DNA from: Oxalobacteraceae bacterium AB_14
Lineage (GTDB): Bacteria; Pseudomonadota; Gammaproteobacteria; Burkholderiales; Burkholderiaceae_D
Length of the DNA stretch: 64,000 nucleotides
Direction of reading: 5' to 3'
Assembly (NCBI GenBank): GCA_000381565.1
Contig: KB906724.1
Location: forward strand, 1,369,802-1,433,801
Shown here: positions 41,596 through 49,221 of the stretch, piece by piece
Numbering within the stretch: position 1 is the stretch's first letter
How the letters are laid out: the number at the start of each line of letters is the position of its first letter
Notes under the pieces: model-generated
Seen by the model: only the letters and a program-made list of their open reading frames with translations
Told to the model about the DNA's origin: nothing
The model's database searches: none
Made by a program: the position numbers and the translations under genes

Positions 41596-41832
41596 TCAGG
41601 CCGGCTTGGGCGGCAGCGCCTGCTGGCGCGCGATCAGGTGACGTTCCATCAGCACCAGGAAGCGGGAGGCGCCCTGATGGATCAGGCGCTGGTCGGTAAA
41701 TTCCTGATGCTTGAGGAAATAGTCCGATTCCAGCACGGTCAGGCCGACCAGTGTTTCCTCGCCGCGCTCATCAACAGCCAGCGCGCCGACGATGATGAGG
41801 AAGGCGCGGCAGCGGCTCGACAGATTGAGCAT
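41596..41832 (-). CDS. Hypothetical protein, 78 aa
   Basis: ATG 41832 has TTGGAG 6-11 nt upstream and is preferred over a start at 41910. The protein is soluble and helical, with a central VDERGEETLVGLTVLESDYFL and a basic C-terminus (MERHLIARQQALPPKP). No recognised family. It is convergent with the ABC operon, 16 bp from its last gene. Confidence 0.5.
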   Translation of the reverse strand: MLNLSSRCRAFLIIVGALAVDERGEETLVGLTVLESDYFLKHQEFTDQRLIHQGASRFLVLMERHLIARQQALPPKPA

Positions 41833-41931
41833 GGCGCTCTCCAATTGTTGTAGATCAATAGAAGAGTGTAAGCGGTTGCGGCCGGCGTTCGTTGCGGAGT
41901 TCGCTTGCAAGAGTGTAGGAGGAACGCCCGC

Positions 41932-42639
41932 CTAGGACCCGGCGGCGACACGCTGTTGTATGTTTTCGATAATCTTGTCGGTGCGCATCTGGCGCAGCAC
42001 GGCGGCCAGTTGCGGCACCAGCGCCGCGTGCTTCTTGTGCAGGTAGTGGTAGACCGGGAAGGCGGCCAGCGGCGGCGCCAGCATCGCCACCTCGTCCAGC
42101 TTCAGCTGCTTGATCACGGCCATGCCGGACAGGCGGTTGCCGACCACCACGTCGGTGCGTCCCACCATCATTTTCTGGAAGGCCTGGGTCATGGTCGGCA
42201 CCGCCTCGGTCTTCATGCCGATGGTGTTTTCCTGCACGATCTTGATGCCGCGCACGTGGCCGATGGTGTAGGGCTTGAGGCTGTCCCAGCCGTTGAGGAG
42301 GAAATGGGTGCCGTGCGTGAAGACCACGATCTCGTAGGTCAGCAGCGGCACCGGCACGATGATCAGGTTGCCGTAGCTGCGGTCCATTCCCAGCTTGCGA
42401 TACAGCTCGCCGTCCATGCGCCCTTCGTTGGCGTAGATCAGGGTGCGCTCGCCGGGCAGGCGCTGCACCGCGAGCTGGTAGCCCAGCCGGCTGTAGGCTA
42501 CGCGCAGCACCTGCTCGGCGACGTCCGTGGCCGGATCGTCGCCGAGCAGGGTGGAGACGTTGACCACCGGCCTGGCCGGCGCCGCCATGGCGGGCAGCCA
42601 GGGCAGCAATGCCAGCCGTATCAGGGAGCGGCGCTGCAT
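41932..42639 (-). CDS. Periplasmic solute-binding protein, SBP_bac_3-like
   Basis: 235 aa with a Tat- or Sec-like signal (MQRRSLIRLALLPWLPAMA, cleavage about 20). The body follows the class-3 extracellular binding protein fold: YSRLGYQLAVQRLPGERTLIYANEGRMDGELYR (about 50-80), GHVRGIKIVQENT and RTDVVVGNRLSGM. No ABC permease or ATPase is adjacent, and the protein is short. In Oxalobacteraceae such orphan binding proteins are numerous; ligand unknown, possibly an amino acid or a signalling role. Confidence 0.75.
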   Translation of the reverse strand: MQRRSLIRLALLPWLPAMAAPARPVVNVSTLLGDDPATDVAEQVLRVAYSRLGYQLAVQRLPGERTLIYANEGRMDGELYRKLGMDRSYGNLIIVPVPLLTYEIVVFTHGTHFLLNGWDSLKPYTIGHVRGIKIVQENTIGMKTEAVPTMTQAFQKMMVGRTDVVVGNRLSGMAVIKQLKLDEVAMLAPPLAAFPVYHYLHKKHAALVPQLAAVLRQMRTDKIIENIQQRVAAGS

Positions 42640-42863
42640 TTGCGTGTGCCTTCAGTCATGAAGCCAAGTCTTCAGCATAGACGCTGGCGCCGCGCTATGC
42701 CAACAGTATCTTGGCGGCGATGGTTTTGCATAAAAGCAACACTATCGCCGCCCGCCATCGACAGGTTGGCGTGCGCGAGCGTAGGATCGAAGTGCGTCCG
42801 GCGGCGTAGCCGTCGCCGGCGGCAACCGGGGGCCATCCCCTCACTCCACCATAAGGAAACTCC

Positions 42864-43187
42864 ATGAAACGTTATGCCATTGCTGCGCTCAGTCTGCTGT
42901 CGGTCACGTTGCCGGCGCTTGCCACCGACAAGATGGCGACGCTCGACCCCAAGGTGCCGTGCGTGATCGAGTACCCCAAGGCTTCGCTGATGAACGAAGA
43001 GAAGGGCACGGTCGTGCTGAGCCTGAAGCTGACGGCCGACGGCAAGGTGCAGGAGTCCAAGGTCAGCAAATCGAGCGGCTTCAAGAACCTCGACAAGGCG
43101 GCCTCGACCAGCATCACCAAGTGCAAATTCCTGTCGCCGGGCGGGGATCAATGGCAAACCCTCGAGTACGTGTGGAAGCTGGAATAA
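42864..43187 (+). CDS. Secreted TonB C-terminal-like domain protein
   Basis: 107 aa with a signal peptide (about 1-21, ends ALA-TD). The mature part matches the TonB C-terminal fold: CVIEYPKASLMNEEKGTVVLSLKLTADGKVQESKVSKSSGFKNLDKAA then CKFLSP. It lacks the N-terminal membrane anchor and Pro-rich region of true TonB, so it cannot energise receptors directly. Two Cys (about 33 and 91) may form a disulfide. Ribosome-binding site AAGGAAAC lies 5 nt upstream. Confidence 0.8.
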   Translation: MKRYAIAALSLLSVTLPALATDKMATLDPKVPCVIEYPKASLMNEEKGTVVLSLKLTADGKVQESKVSKSSGFKNLDKAASTSITKCKFLSPGGDQWQTLEYVWKLE

Positions 43188-43204
43188 AAGCCGGCGCTAG
43201 TGCG

Positions 43205-43352
43205 GTGTTGCGCTCTTGGGGCCGCGTATAAAAATGATGCGTTTGCGCGCCAGGCTAGGCGCAAACCGCAGCGATAGCGAGCTATCGCGAGGATTTGTAA
43301 CGACGCATGGCTCGCAAACGCGCATTTTTATGCGGCAACAAGAGCGCAGCAC
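43205..43352. repeat. 148-bp long inverted-repeat element
   Basis: The outer about 40 bases (from GTGTTGCGCTCTTG at 43205) are repeated in inverse at the right end (ending GAGCGCAGCAC at 43352) with few mismatches. The centre contains a second smaller dyad, GCGATAGC / GCTATCGC (about 43272-43290). It lies between convergent genes. No ORF is inside. It looks like a non-autonomous, MITE-like repeat common to this bacterial group, and could fold to terminate transcription from both sides. Confidence 0.68.
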
Positions 43353-43356
43353 CACA

Positions 43357-43947
43357 CTAGGGACACAGCGCGCTGCCGGGCTGCAGGCCGAGCGACTCGG
43401 CGCGGGCGATCGCGGTCGCGGTCGGCAGCGTGGCCGTCAGGCTGAACAAGGGCATGACGCTCTGGTAGCGCACCGGGTCGCAGCTGTTGCCGTTCGGCGC
43501 GCACAGCCGCACGCGCACGAAGCGGATGCAGCTGGCGCCGTTCGGATCGGCGATGCAATTGAGGCGCGCGCGCGCCACGCAGGCCGGCAGGCTGCCGCTC
43601 GGGATGGGCGTGAGCGTCAGCTCGCCGTTGGCCGCGCGCGCCAGCGACAGGTAGTCGATGCGCAGGTGGGCGTCGGTGACGGGCTGGCCCAGCGTCAGCA
43701 GGCCGGGGCCGGTGCGCATCAGCGCCGTCTGGCGCACCTGGTCCATCACGGCCGGGTTGCTGAAGTCGCTCACGGCGGCCAGCGCGGCCGCGCGCCGCGT
43801 CACCTCCTGTAAGGTGCTGAGCAAATACATCGCGCGCGCCACTTCCATGACGGCGAACAGCAGCGTGAAAAACAGCAGCGACAGCAGGCTGAATTCGACC
43901 GTGATCGCGCCGCGCCGCCGCGCGCGTGCCGGGCTAGTTGCCGACAT
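43357..43947 (-). CDS. TadE-family pilus-assembly/pseudopilin-like protein
   Basis: 196 aa. A short basic leader (MSATSPARARRRGAI) precedes the TadE motif TVEFSLLSLLFFTLLFAVMEVARAMYLLSTLQEVTRRAAALAA, the Glu-containing hydrophobic helix of TadE pseudopilins. The exported part has two Cys pairs (about 122/131 and 141/148, 155). It overlaps the upstream TadE-like gene by 14 bp and is the last of a three-gene unit. No tad secretion machinery is in the window. Confidence 0.8.
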   Translation of the reverse strand: MSATSPARARRRGAITVEFSLLSLLFFTLLFAVMEVARAMYLLSTLQEVTRRAAALAAVSDFSNPAVMDQVRQTALMRTGPGLLTLGQPVTDAHLRIDYLSLARAANGELTLTPIPSGSLPACVARARLNCIADPNGASCIRFVRVRLCAPNGNSCDPVRYQSVMPLFSLTATLPTATAIARAESLGLQPGSALCP

Positions 43948-44407
43948 AACGCATCGATGCGGTCACGCTCAGCGGCAAGCCGCGCGCGCCCAGCAGGTTG
44001 TAGGAATAAAACGGCAGCACGTCGTCCTCCAGCAGGTCGGTCACCTGCACCGTGACCGTGGCGGGGACGAAGTAGCCGGAACACTGGCCGCCGTTGCAGC
44101 TGATGCTGACCAGGGGCGCGGCGCTGCCGGCGCTGCCGCCGTCGAGCTCGGCCAAGACGATGGCGCGCGCGGCGGCCACCACGTCCGCCGTGCGGGCCGG
44201 CGACCTCAGGTCGACCTCGGCGCAGGAGGCCAGGTAGCGCGCGGCGTCGTGGCTGGCGCGCTGCATGATCTGGTAGTGATACAGGGCGCGGCCGAAAAAC
44301 AGCGGCAGCGCCAGCAGCAGCAGCAGGGTCGGCAGGATCAGCGCCATTTCCACGGCGGCGCTGCCGCGCGGCCGGCGCGATGGACGGGGTGGGGCGGGCC
44401 GGCTCAT
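43934..44407 (-). CDS. TadE/TadF-like pseudopilin protein
   Basis: 157 aa from ATG 44407, which overlaps the stop of the TadG-like gene as ATGA; a longer frame upstream to 44869 is a shadow of that gene. Motif GSAAVEMALILPTLLLLLALPLFFGRALYHYQIMQRASHDAARYLA (about 14-59) is the TadE helix with its Glu. The secreted part has SISCNGGQCSG. Probably inserted in the inner membrane and exported with the other two products. Confidence 0.8.
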   Translation of the reverse strand: MSRPAPPRPSRRPRGSAAVEMALILPTLLLLLALPLFFGRALYHYQIMQRASHDAARYLASCAEVDLRSPARTADVVAAARAIVLAELDGGSAGSAAPLVSISCNGGQCSGYFVPATVTVQVTDLLEDDVLPFYSYNLLGARGLPLSVTASMRYVGN

Positions 44408-45924
44408 GGCAGCAGCTCGACCGCGCCGCCCAGCGCCTGGTCCGGCACCGCGCCGGCGAATTCGGCGTACAGGGCGGTGGCGCTGGCGGGCGCGGTCATG
44501 AAGAATTTTCCCACCGCCAGCACGGTGGCGCTGACGGTGCCGCCGGCCGGCAGCGGGCAGGCCAGCAGCGCCACGTTGAGCACGCGGCGCTGGCGCAGGC
44601 CCGGCAGGTTGGCGGCGGACGGCGCCTGGTAGTTGGCGCCCGCCACCGCCAGGTAGGGCGTGCTGGCCGGGTAGCCGCTGGCGACCGGCGCGCCGGGCGC
44701 GTACAGTACCGCCCAGTTGCCGCTGGCGTAGCTGCTGTAGCCGGTGGCCGGCTCGGCGGCGCCGGCCACGTAGGAGGCGAAAGGCACGGCCTTGGCGTAG
44801 GACCACAGCGGGCCGTAGTCGGCGCCCGCCGTGCCGGCCGGCGAGGGCAGCGGATCGGCCACGGTCCACAGCTTGCCGCTGGCGGCGTCGGCGTACCGTT
44901 TGGCGCCCTGGCCGTTGCGCGCCGTGCTCATCCAGGGGATCGCCGTGTAGACATAGGACTTGACGTTGGTGTCGGGCGGCGCGCCGTTGGGCGAGCAGGC
45001 GCCGCCGGCGTACTGGTCGAAGCGCGAATTGAGCTGCTGGTATTGGCTGGCCAGCGGGAAGCCGCGGCTGACCGTGATGGCGCCGCCCTGCAGGCGCGGG
45101 ATCTGCAGCGTGCCGGCGCAGACGTAGGGGCTGAGCACGCTGGCGGCGGTGTGGGCGGCGCTGCCCGGGCTGCCGGGCGGCGACAGCGGGTCGATGGCGA
45201 AATGCTCCGGCGCCAGGCCGTTCGGGTTCAGTTGCATCAGGTCGTAGCCGACGCCGCGCCGGAAGCCGTATTCCACCAGTTCATTGAGCGGCGCCGGCGG
45301 GCCGGGGTTGAGGCGGGCGGCGGCCGGCGTGTTCGACAGCGCGCACACCGCCAGCGGCGTGGCGGCGATGGTCAGGCGGCCGGCCACCGCGCGCGCCGAG
45401 GTGCTGACCGTGTTCCAGGCGCTCGCCAGCAGCCGCATGAAGACGGTCTGCATCTGGCCGTGGGCGGCATCGAGCAGGCCGCTGTCGGCGCGCACGTACT
45501 GCAGGCCGTCCGGCGCGGCCTGGGCGGCGGCGGCGCCGAGCCAGTTGCCGGCCGCGTCCGGCGTCGCGCTGAAGCGCAGGGCGGCGCTGGACCAGGCGAC
45601 CGGATACCGGCCGAACTGGTAGCGCGCGCCGGCGGCGGCGTCGGCCGCCTTGGCCAGCGCGCTGGCGACGCCGGCGCTGGTGCCGTTCAGTTCGCGCGCG
45701 GCGGCCAGCGCGGTGGCGTCGGCCAGCAGTTGCAGCTCGGCCTTGCGGGTGTACAGCTGGCCGAGGTCGAGCGCCATGCCCATCAGCAGCAACAGGCCGG
45801 CCATGGCCACGCCCAGCATCAGGGCGAGGGCGCCGCGCTGCCGGCGCAGGTCGAGGGCGCCGCGCTGCCGGCGCAGGTCGAGGGCGCCGCGCTGCCGGCG
45901 CGGCATGCGGCGTGGGGTGTCCAT
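44404..45924 (-). CDS. TadG-like Flp pilus-associated protein with N-terminal repeats
   Basis: 506 aa from ATG 45924, which has AGGAGG 6 nt upstream and is preferred over 45954. The N-terminus holds three tandem copies of RRQRGAL-[DA]-L (27-bp DNA repeats, 45832-45908), the last leading into the membrane helix ALMLGVAMAGLLLLMGMALDLGQLYTRKAELQLLADATALAAARELNG, the TadG_N motif. The remaining 430 residues are an exported domain with few recognisable features. Overlaps the TadE-like gene by 4 bp. Confidence 0.82.
   Translation of the reverse strand: MDTPRRMPRRQRGALDLRRQRGALDLRRQRGALALMLGVAMAGLLLLMGMALDLGQLYTRKAELQLLADATALAAARELNGTSAGVASALAKAADAAAGARYQFGRYPVAWSSAALRFSATPDAAGNWLGAAAAQAAPDGLQYVRADSGLLDAAHGQMQTVFMRLLASAWNTVSTSARAVAGRLTIAATPLAVCALSNTPAAARLNPGPPAPLNELVEYGFRRGVGYDLMQLNPNGLAPEHFAIDPLSPPGSPGSAAHTAASVLSPYVCAGTLQIPRLQGGAITVSRGFPLASQYQQLNSRFDQYAGGACSPNGAPPDTNVKSYVYTAIPWMSTARNGQGAKRYADAASGKLWTVADPLPSPAGTAGADYGPLWSYAKAVPFASYVAGAAEPATGYSSYASGNWAVLYAPGAPVASGYPASTPYLAVAGANYQAPSAANLPGLRQRRVLNVALLACPLPAGGTVSATVLAVGKFFMTAPASATALYAEFAGAVPDQALGGAVELLP
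45832..45908. repeat. 27-bp tandem repeat within the TadG-like gene
   Basis: Nearly three identical copies of a 27-bp unit containing GGGCGCCGCGCTGCCGGCGC. Unit length is a multiple of three, so copy-number changes keep the frame and add or remove a nine-residue basic segment. Confidence 0.85.
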
Positions 45925-46103
45925 GCGTGGCCTCCTGAATGTCGCTACCGCCACAGTCTATCCACTCGGAAATATTCACGCTTGATCGGGGACAAGCGCG
46001 ACGCTCCTGACAGAAACTGTCACAGCGCGCCGTTAACATTCTGTTCATGCGGCGCCGGCACAGCGCGCCGCGCCCACCCTTATCAATCACCAGGAGAACC
46101 ACC

Positions 46104-46475
46104 ATGATCAGCCCTAACTTTGTGTTGTTGTACGTCGAGGACCCGGTCGCCAGCGCCAGCTACTACGCCGACCTGCTGGGCCAGCGGCCGGTGGACGTGG
46201 CGCCGACCTTCGCGCTGTTCGTGCTGGCGTCCGGCCTGAAGCTGGGCCTGTGGTCGCGCGACCATGTCGAGCCGAAGACGCTGGCCTCCGGCGGCGGCGG
46301 CGAGTTGTGCATCAGCGTCGGCGACCGCAGCGTGGTCAACGACATGCACGCCGACTGGTCGGCGCGCGGCGTGACCATCGCCCAGCGTCCGGTGGCGCTG
46401 GACTTCGGCTACACCTTCGTCGCGGTCGACCGCGACGGCCACCGCCTGCGCGTGTTCGTGCCGGAAGGCGTGTAA
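46104..46475 (+). CDS. VOC-superfamily (glyoxalase/bleomycin-resistance-like) protein
   Basis: 123 aa from ATG 46104 (AGGAG 8 nt upstream). VOC fold: NFVLLYVEDPVASASYYADLLG (about 5-26) and a C-terminal YTFVAVDRDGHRLRVFVPEGV. The usual metal-binding His/Glu are partly replaced; the His in DGHRLRVF and the Glu near residue 70 (GGELCIS) are candidates. Function is probably small-molecule binding or detoxification; specificity is unknown. Stands alone. Confidence 0.8.
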   Translation: MISPNFVLLYVEDPVASASYYADLLGQRPVDVAPTFALFVLASGLKLGLWSRDHVEPKTLASGGGGELCISVGDRSVVNDMHADWSARGVTIAQRPVALDFGYTFVAVDRDGHRLRVFVPEGV

Positions 46476-46518
46476 GCGCGGCGGCAGGCGGCCCGGCGCC
46501 GGCTGCCGCAATTGTCGG

Positions 46519-46548
46519 TTGACACCCAAAAACAATGGATGCTATATT
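46519..46548 (+). promoter_or_regulatory. Sigma-70-like promoter of the sugar-binding protein gene
   Basis: -35 box TTGACA at 46519-46524 and -10 box TATATT at 46543-46548 with 18-bp spacing. Start of transcription would be near 46555, just before the LacI-type palindrome at 46561. Confidence 0.65.
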
Positions 46549-46560
46549 CGTCCGCATCAA

Positions 46561-46576
46561 TTGGTAACGTTTCCAA
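46561..46576. promoter_or_regulatory. LacI-family operator (sugar-binding protein gene)
   Basis: TTGGTAACGTTTCCAA, a near-perfect dyad centred on CG as is usual for LacI/PurR-type sites. It resembles the palindrome at 49114 before the GH1 gene. The LacI gene at 48052 lies between the two. Confidence 0.75.
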
Positions 46577-46616
46577 AGCTTGTTGCATGTCCCTGGTCTC
46601 TGCGGTCGCGAAGTTG

Positions 46617-46645
46617 CCGGCGCCCTGTGCGGCGCCGGTTTTTTT
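46617..46645 (+). terminator. Intrinsic terminator in the leader of the sugar-binding protein gene
   Basis: Stem CCGGCGCC / GGCGCCGG, loop CTGTGC, followed by TTTTTTT. It sits between the promoter (46519-46548) and the ATG at 46725. Flanking bases GTTGC..GTCCCTGG (46582-46596) can pair with CCAGGGAC..GCAAC (46647-46665) around it, so an attenuator-like leader or a ~90-nt RNA is possible. Confidence 0.7.
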
Positions 46646-46724
46646 GCCAGGGACGGCGGCAACGGCTAAGATCGCAGACCAGACCAGCATAGCGCCGGGG
46701 CACATCGGCGCACAAGGAGACAGG

Positions 46725-47978
46725 ATGAGCAAACATCGTAGGGGCGGCGCGGCCGCCTCGCTGCTGGCCGCGCTGGCCGTGGCAGGCGCCGGCCACGCGG
46801 CCGCGCCGGCCGCCGGGCCGCGCGCCGAAGTGATGCACTGGTGGACCTCGAGCAGCGAGTCGGCCGCGGTGCGCAAGTTCGCCGAGGCTTACCGCGCCGC
46901 CGGCGGCGTCTGGGTCGACACCGCCGTGGCCGGCGCCGACCAGGCCAAGGCGGTGGCGATCAACCGCATCGTCGGCGGCAATCCGCCCACCGCCGCCCAG
47001 TTCAACACCACCAAGCAGTTCCGCGACCTGATCGACCAGGGCTCGCTCAACAACGTCGACGACATCGCCGCGCGCGACCACTGGGACCAGCTGATGCCGG
47101 CGGCTATGCTCGACGTGATCCGCGTCAAGGGCCATTACTACGCGCTGCCGGTCGACATCCACATGTCGACCTGGATCTGGTATTCGAAGGCGGCGTTCAA
47201 GAAGGCCGGCATCGTCAAGGAGCCGGCCACGCCGGACGAACTGTTCGCCGCGCTCGACAAGCTCAAGGCGGCCGGCCTGGTCGGCCTGGCGCACGGCGGC
47301 CAGCCGTGGCAGGAAAACATCGTGTTCCAGGCCATGCTGGCCAACGTCGGCGGCCGCGAGCTGTACCTGCAGGTGCTGCGCGAGCGCGATCCCAAGGCGC
47401 TCAATTCGGCGGCGTTCAGGAAGGTGCTGGTGGCCTTCAAGCGGCTGCAGGGCTATGTCGACGCCGGCTCGCCCAACCGCAACTGGAACGACGCCACCGC
47501 CATGCTCATCAGCGGCAAGGCCGGGGTGCAGATCATGGGCGACTGGGCCAAGGGCGAGTTCGCCGCCGCCAGGCAGAGCGCCGGCAAGGACTACGGCTGC
47601 ATCGCCGGCCTCGGCCCGGCCGTGCCCTATTTGATCCAGGGCGACGCCTTCGTGTTCCCGAAAACCGACCATCCCGACGCCGTCAGGGCGCAGAAGCTGC
47701 TGGCCACCACCATGCTGGCGCCGGCCGCGCAGCTGGCGTTCAGCAAGCTCAAAGGCTCGCTGCCGGTGCGCAGCGACATCGACGTGTCGACCATGGACGC
47801 CTGCGCCCAGGCCGGCATGGCGATCATGAAGGACAAGGCGCGCCCGCTGGGCATGATCGAGGTCTACCTGACGCCGGACCAGAACGGCAGCCTGCAGGAC
47901 GTGCTGACGGCGTTCTGGAACACCCGCATGCCGGTCGAGAAGGCGCAGAAGAGCATCGCCGCCGCGCTGCGCGACTGA
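46725..47978 (+). CDS. ABC-type sugar-binding periplasmic protein
   Basis: 417 aa from ATG 46725 (AAGGAGACAGG upstream); the open frame further up crosses the leader terminator. Signal peptide about 1-24 (ends GHA-AA). Family features of glucose/mannose-type binding proteins: EVMHWWTSSSESAAVRKFAEAYRAAGG (about 33-59), PVDIHMSTWIWYSKAAFKKAGI and GVQIMGDWAKGEF (about 265). No permease or ATPase gene is nearby; an MFS transporter is found in the locus instead. It is preceded by its own promoter and LacI-type operator. Confidence 0.9.
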   Translation: MSKHRRGGAAASLLAALAVAGAGHAAAPAAGPRAEVMHWWTSSSESAAVRKFAEAYRAAGGVWVDTAVAGADQAKAVAINRIVGGNPPTAAQFNTTKQFRDLIDQGSLNNVDDIAARDHWDQLMPAAMLDVIRVKGHYYALPVDIHMSTWIWYSKAAFKKAGIVKEPATPDELFAALDKLKAAGLVGLAHGGQPWQENIVFQAMLANVGGRELYLQVLRERDPKALNSAAFRKVLVAFKRLQGYVDAGSPNRNWNDATAMLISGKAGVQIMGDWAKGEFAAARQSAGKDYGCIAGLGPAVPYLIQGDAFVFPKTDHPDAVRAQKLLATTMLAPAAQLAFSKLKGSLPVRSDIDVSTMDACAQAGMAIMKDKARPLGMIEVYLTPDQNGSLQDVLTAFWNTRMPVEKAQKSIAAALRD

Positions 47979-48051
47979 GCGCGCCGGCGCGCTTGTCACC
48001 GCCGGGCGCGATGGGGTATGCTTGCCGCCGACTGAACGGATAAGGGAAGCT

Positions 48052-49068
48052 GTGGCAACCATCAAAGACGTAGCCCGCCTGGCGGGAGTAGGGCTGGGCA
48101 CAGCGTCGCGCGTGATCAGCGGCAAGGGTTCGGTGTCGCAGGCGACCCTGGAAAAGGTGCGCAAGGCGATCGAGGAGCTGGAGTTCCGGCCCTCGCACGC
48201 GGCGCGTTCGCTGCTGTCGGGCAGCTCGCAGATGATCGGGGTGTACATCCCGTACCTGAGCGGGACGTTCTACACGCCCATCCTGCAGTCGATCTACACG
48301 GCGCTGCGGGCCGGCGGCTTGAACATGGTGGTGGCCTTCGGCGTCGGCGAGGGCGATGCGCGGCAGCAGGCGATCGAGGGCGTCAACTTCCTGATCGAGC
48401 GCGGCAGCGACGGCCTGATCGTGATGAGCAACGCGCTGGAGGACGAGGATTTCGTGGCGCTGGGGCCGTTCCAGTCGCGGGTGGCGGTGATCAACCACGC
48501 CTACGCCAGCATCGCCGAGCAGTGCTTCACCGTCGACCACGAGGCCGGCGGCCGGCTGGCGGCGCGCACCTTGCTGGCGCTGGGCCACCGCCGCATCGCG
48601 GTGATCGCCGGCCGCGCCAGCGCGCCGGACAACCAGCAGCGCATCGCCGGTTTCATGGCGGAGCTGGCGGCGGCCGGCATAGCTCCGGCGTCGGTGTGGA
48701 TGGAGGACGGGCAGTTCTCGCCGGAGGGCGGCTGGGCCTGCACCGAGCAGCTGATGGCGTCGGGCTACGCGTACACGGCGGTGTTTTGCGCCAACGATGA
48801 AATGGCGGTGGGGGCCTTGTCCTGCTTCCAGCAGGCGGGGGTGGCGGTGCCGGAGCAGGTCTCGGTGCTGGGATACGACGACACGCACAGCGCGGAATTC
48901 ACCGCGCCGCGCCTGAGCAGCGTGCATATCCCGTGGAGCGAGATGACCTTGAACGGCCTGAACTTCCTGCTCAACCGCTGCTACCAGTTGCAGCGGCCGG
49001 TCGAGCGCGCCTACGGCGTGCACCTGACGCAGCGCGCGTCGCTGGCGCCGCCCGCCGGACAGCGGTAA
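48052..49068 (+). CDS. LacI-family transcriptional regulator
   Basis: 338 aa from GTG 48052, chosen because the LacI helix-turn-helix (VATIKDVARLAGVGLGTASRVISG) starts at residue 1 and AAGGGAAG lies 5-12 nt before it; an upstream TTG at 48022 is unlikely. The effector domain is periplasmic-binding-like: IPYLSGTFYTPILQSIYTAL, INHAY, GHRRIAVIAG and SVLGYDDTHSAEFTAPRLSSVHIP. Likely represses the sugar-binding protein gene and the GH1-GH3-MFS unit through the two palindromes at 46561 and 49114, released by a beta-glucoside or glucose. The effector is inferred. Confidence 0.92.
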   Translation: MATIKDVARLAGVGLGTASRVISGKGSVSQATLEKVRKAIEELEFRPSHAARSLLSGSSQMIGVYIPYLSGTFYTPILQSIYTALRAGGLNMVVAFGVGEGDARQQAIEGVNFLIERGSDGLIVMSNALEDEDFVALGPFQSRVAVINHAYASIAEQCFTVDHEAGGRLAARTLLALGHRRIAVIAGRASAPDNQQRIAGFMAELAAAGIAPASVWMEDGQFSPEGGWACTEQLMASGYAYTAVFCANDEMAVGALSCFQQAGVAVPEQVSVLGYDDTHSAEFTAPRLSSVHIPWSEMTLNGLNFLLNRCYQLQRPVERAYGVHLTQRASLAPPAGQR

Positions 49069-49113
49069 AGAATGGGGGTGTGCGCCGGTTGCACACTCTT
49101 TTTTTGTAGTATA

Positions 49114-49129
49114 TTGGAAACGATTCCAC
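49114..49129. promoter_or_regulatory. LacI-family operator (GH1 gene)
   Basis: TTGGAAACGATTCCAC, dyad centred on CG, about 95 bp before the GH1 ATG. TATATT at 49110-49115 overlaps it and may be the -10 box, so binding would block initiation. Confidence 0.75.
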
Positions 49130-49221
49130 ACACGGAGGCGCTGGATGGTCACGACACGATTGCTGAGCACTGCCTGGCCGGCCGGCGCCGCCCACTCCCT
49201 TCGCCCACAAAAACTAAAACC

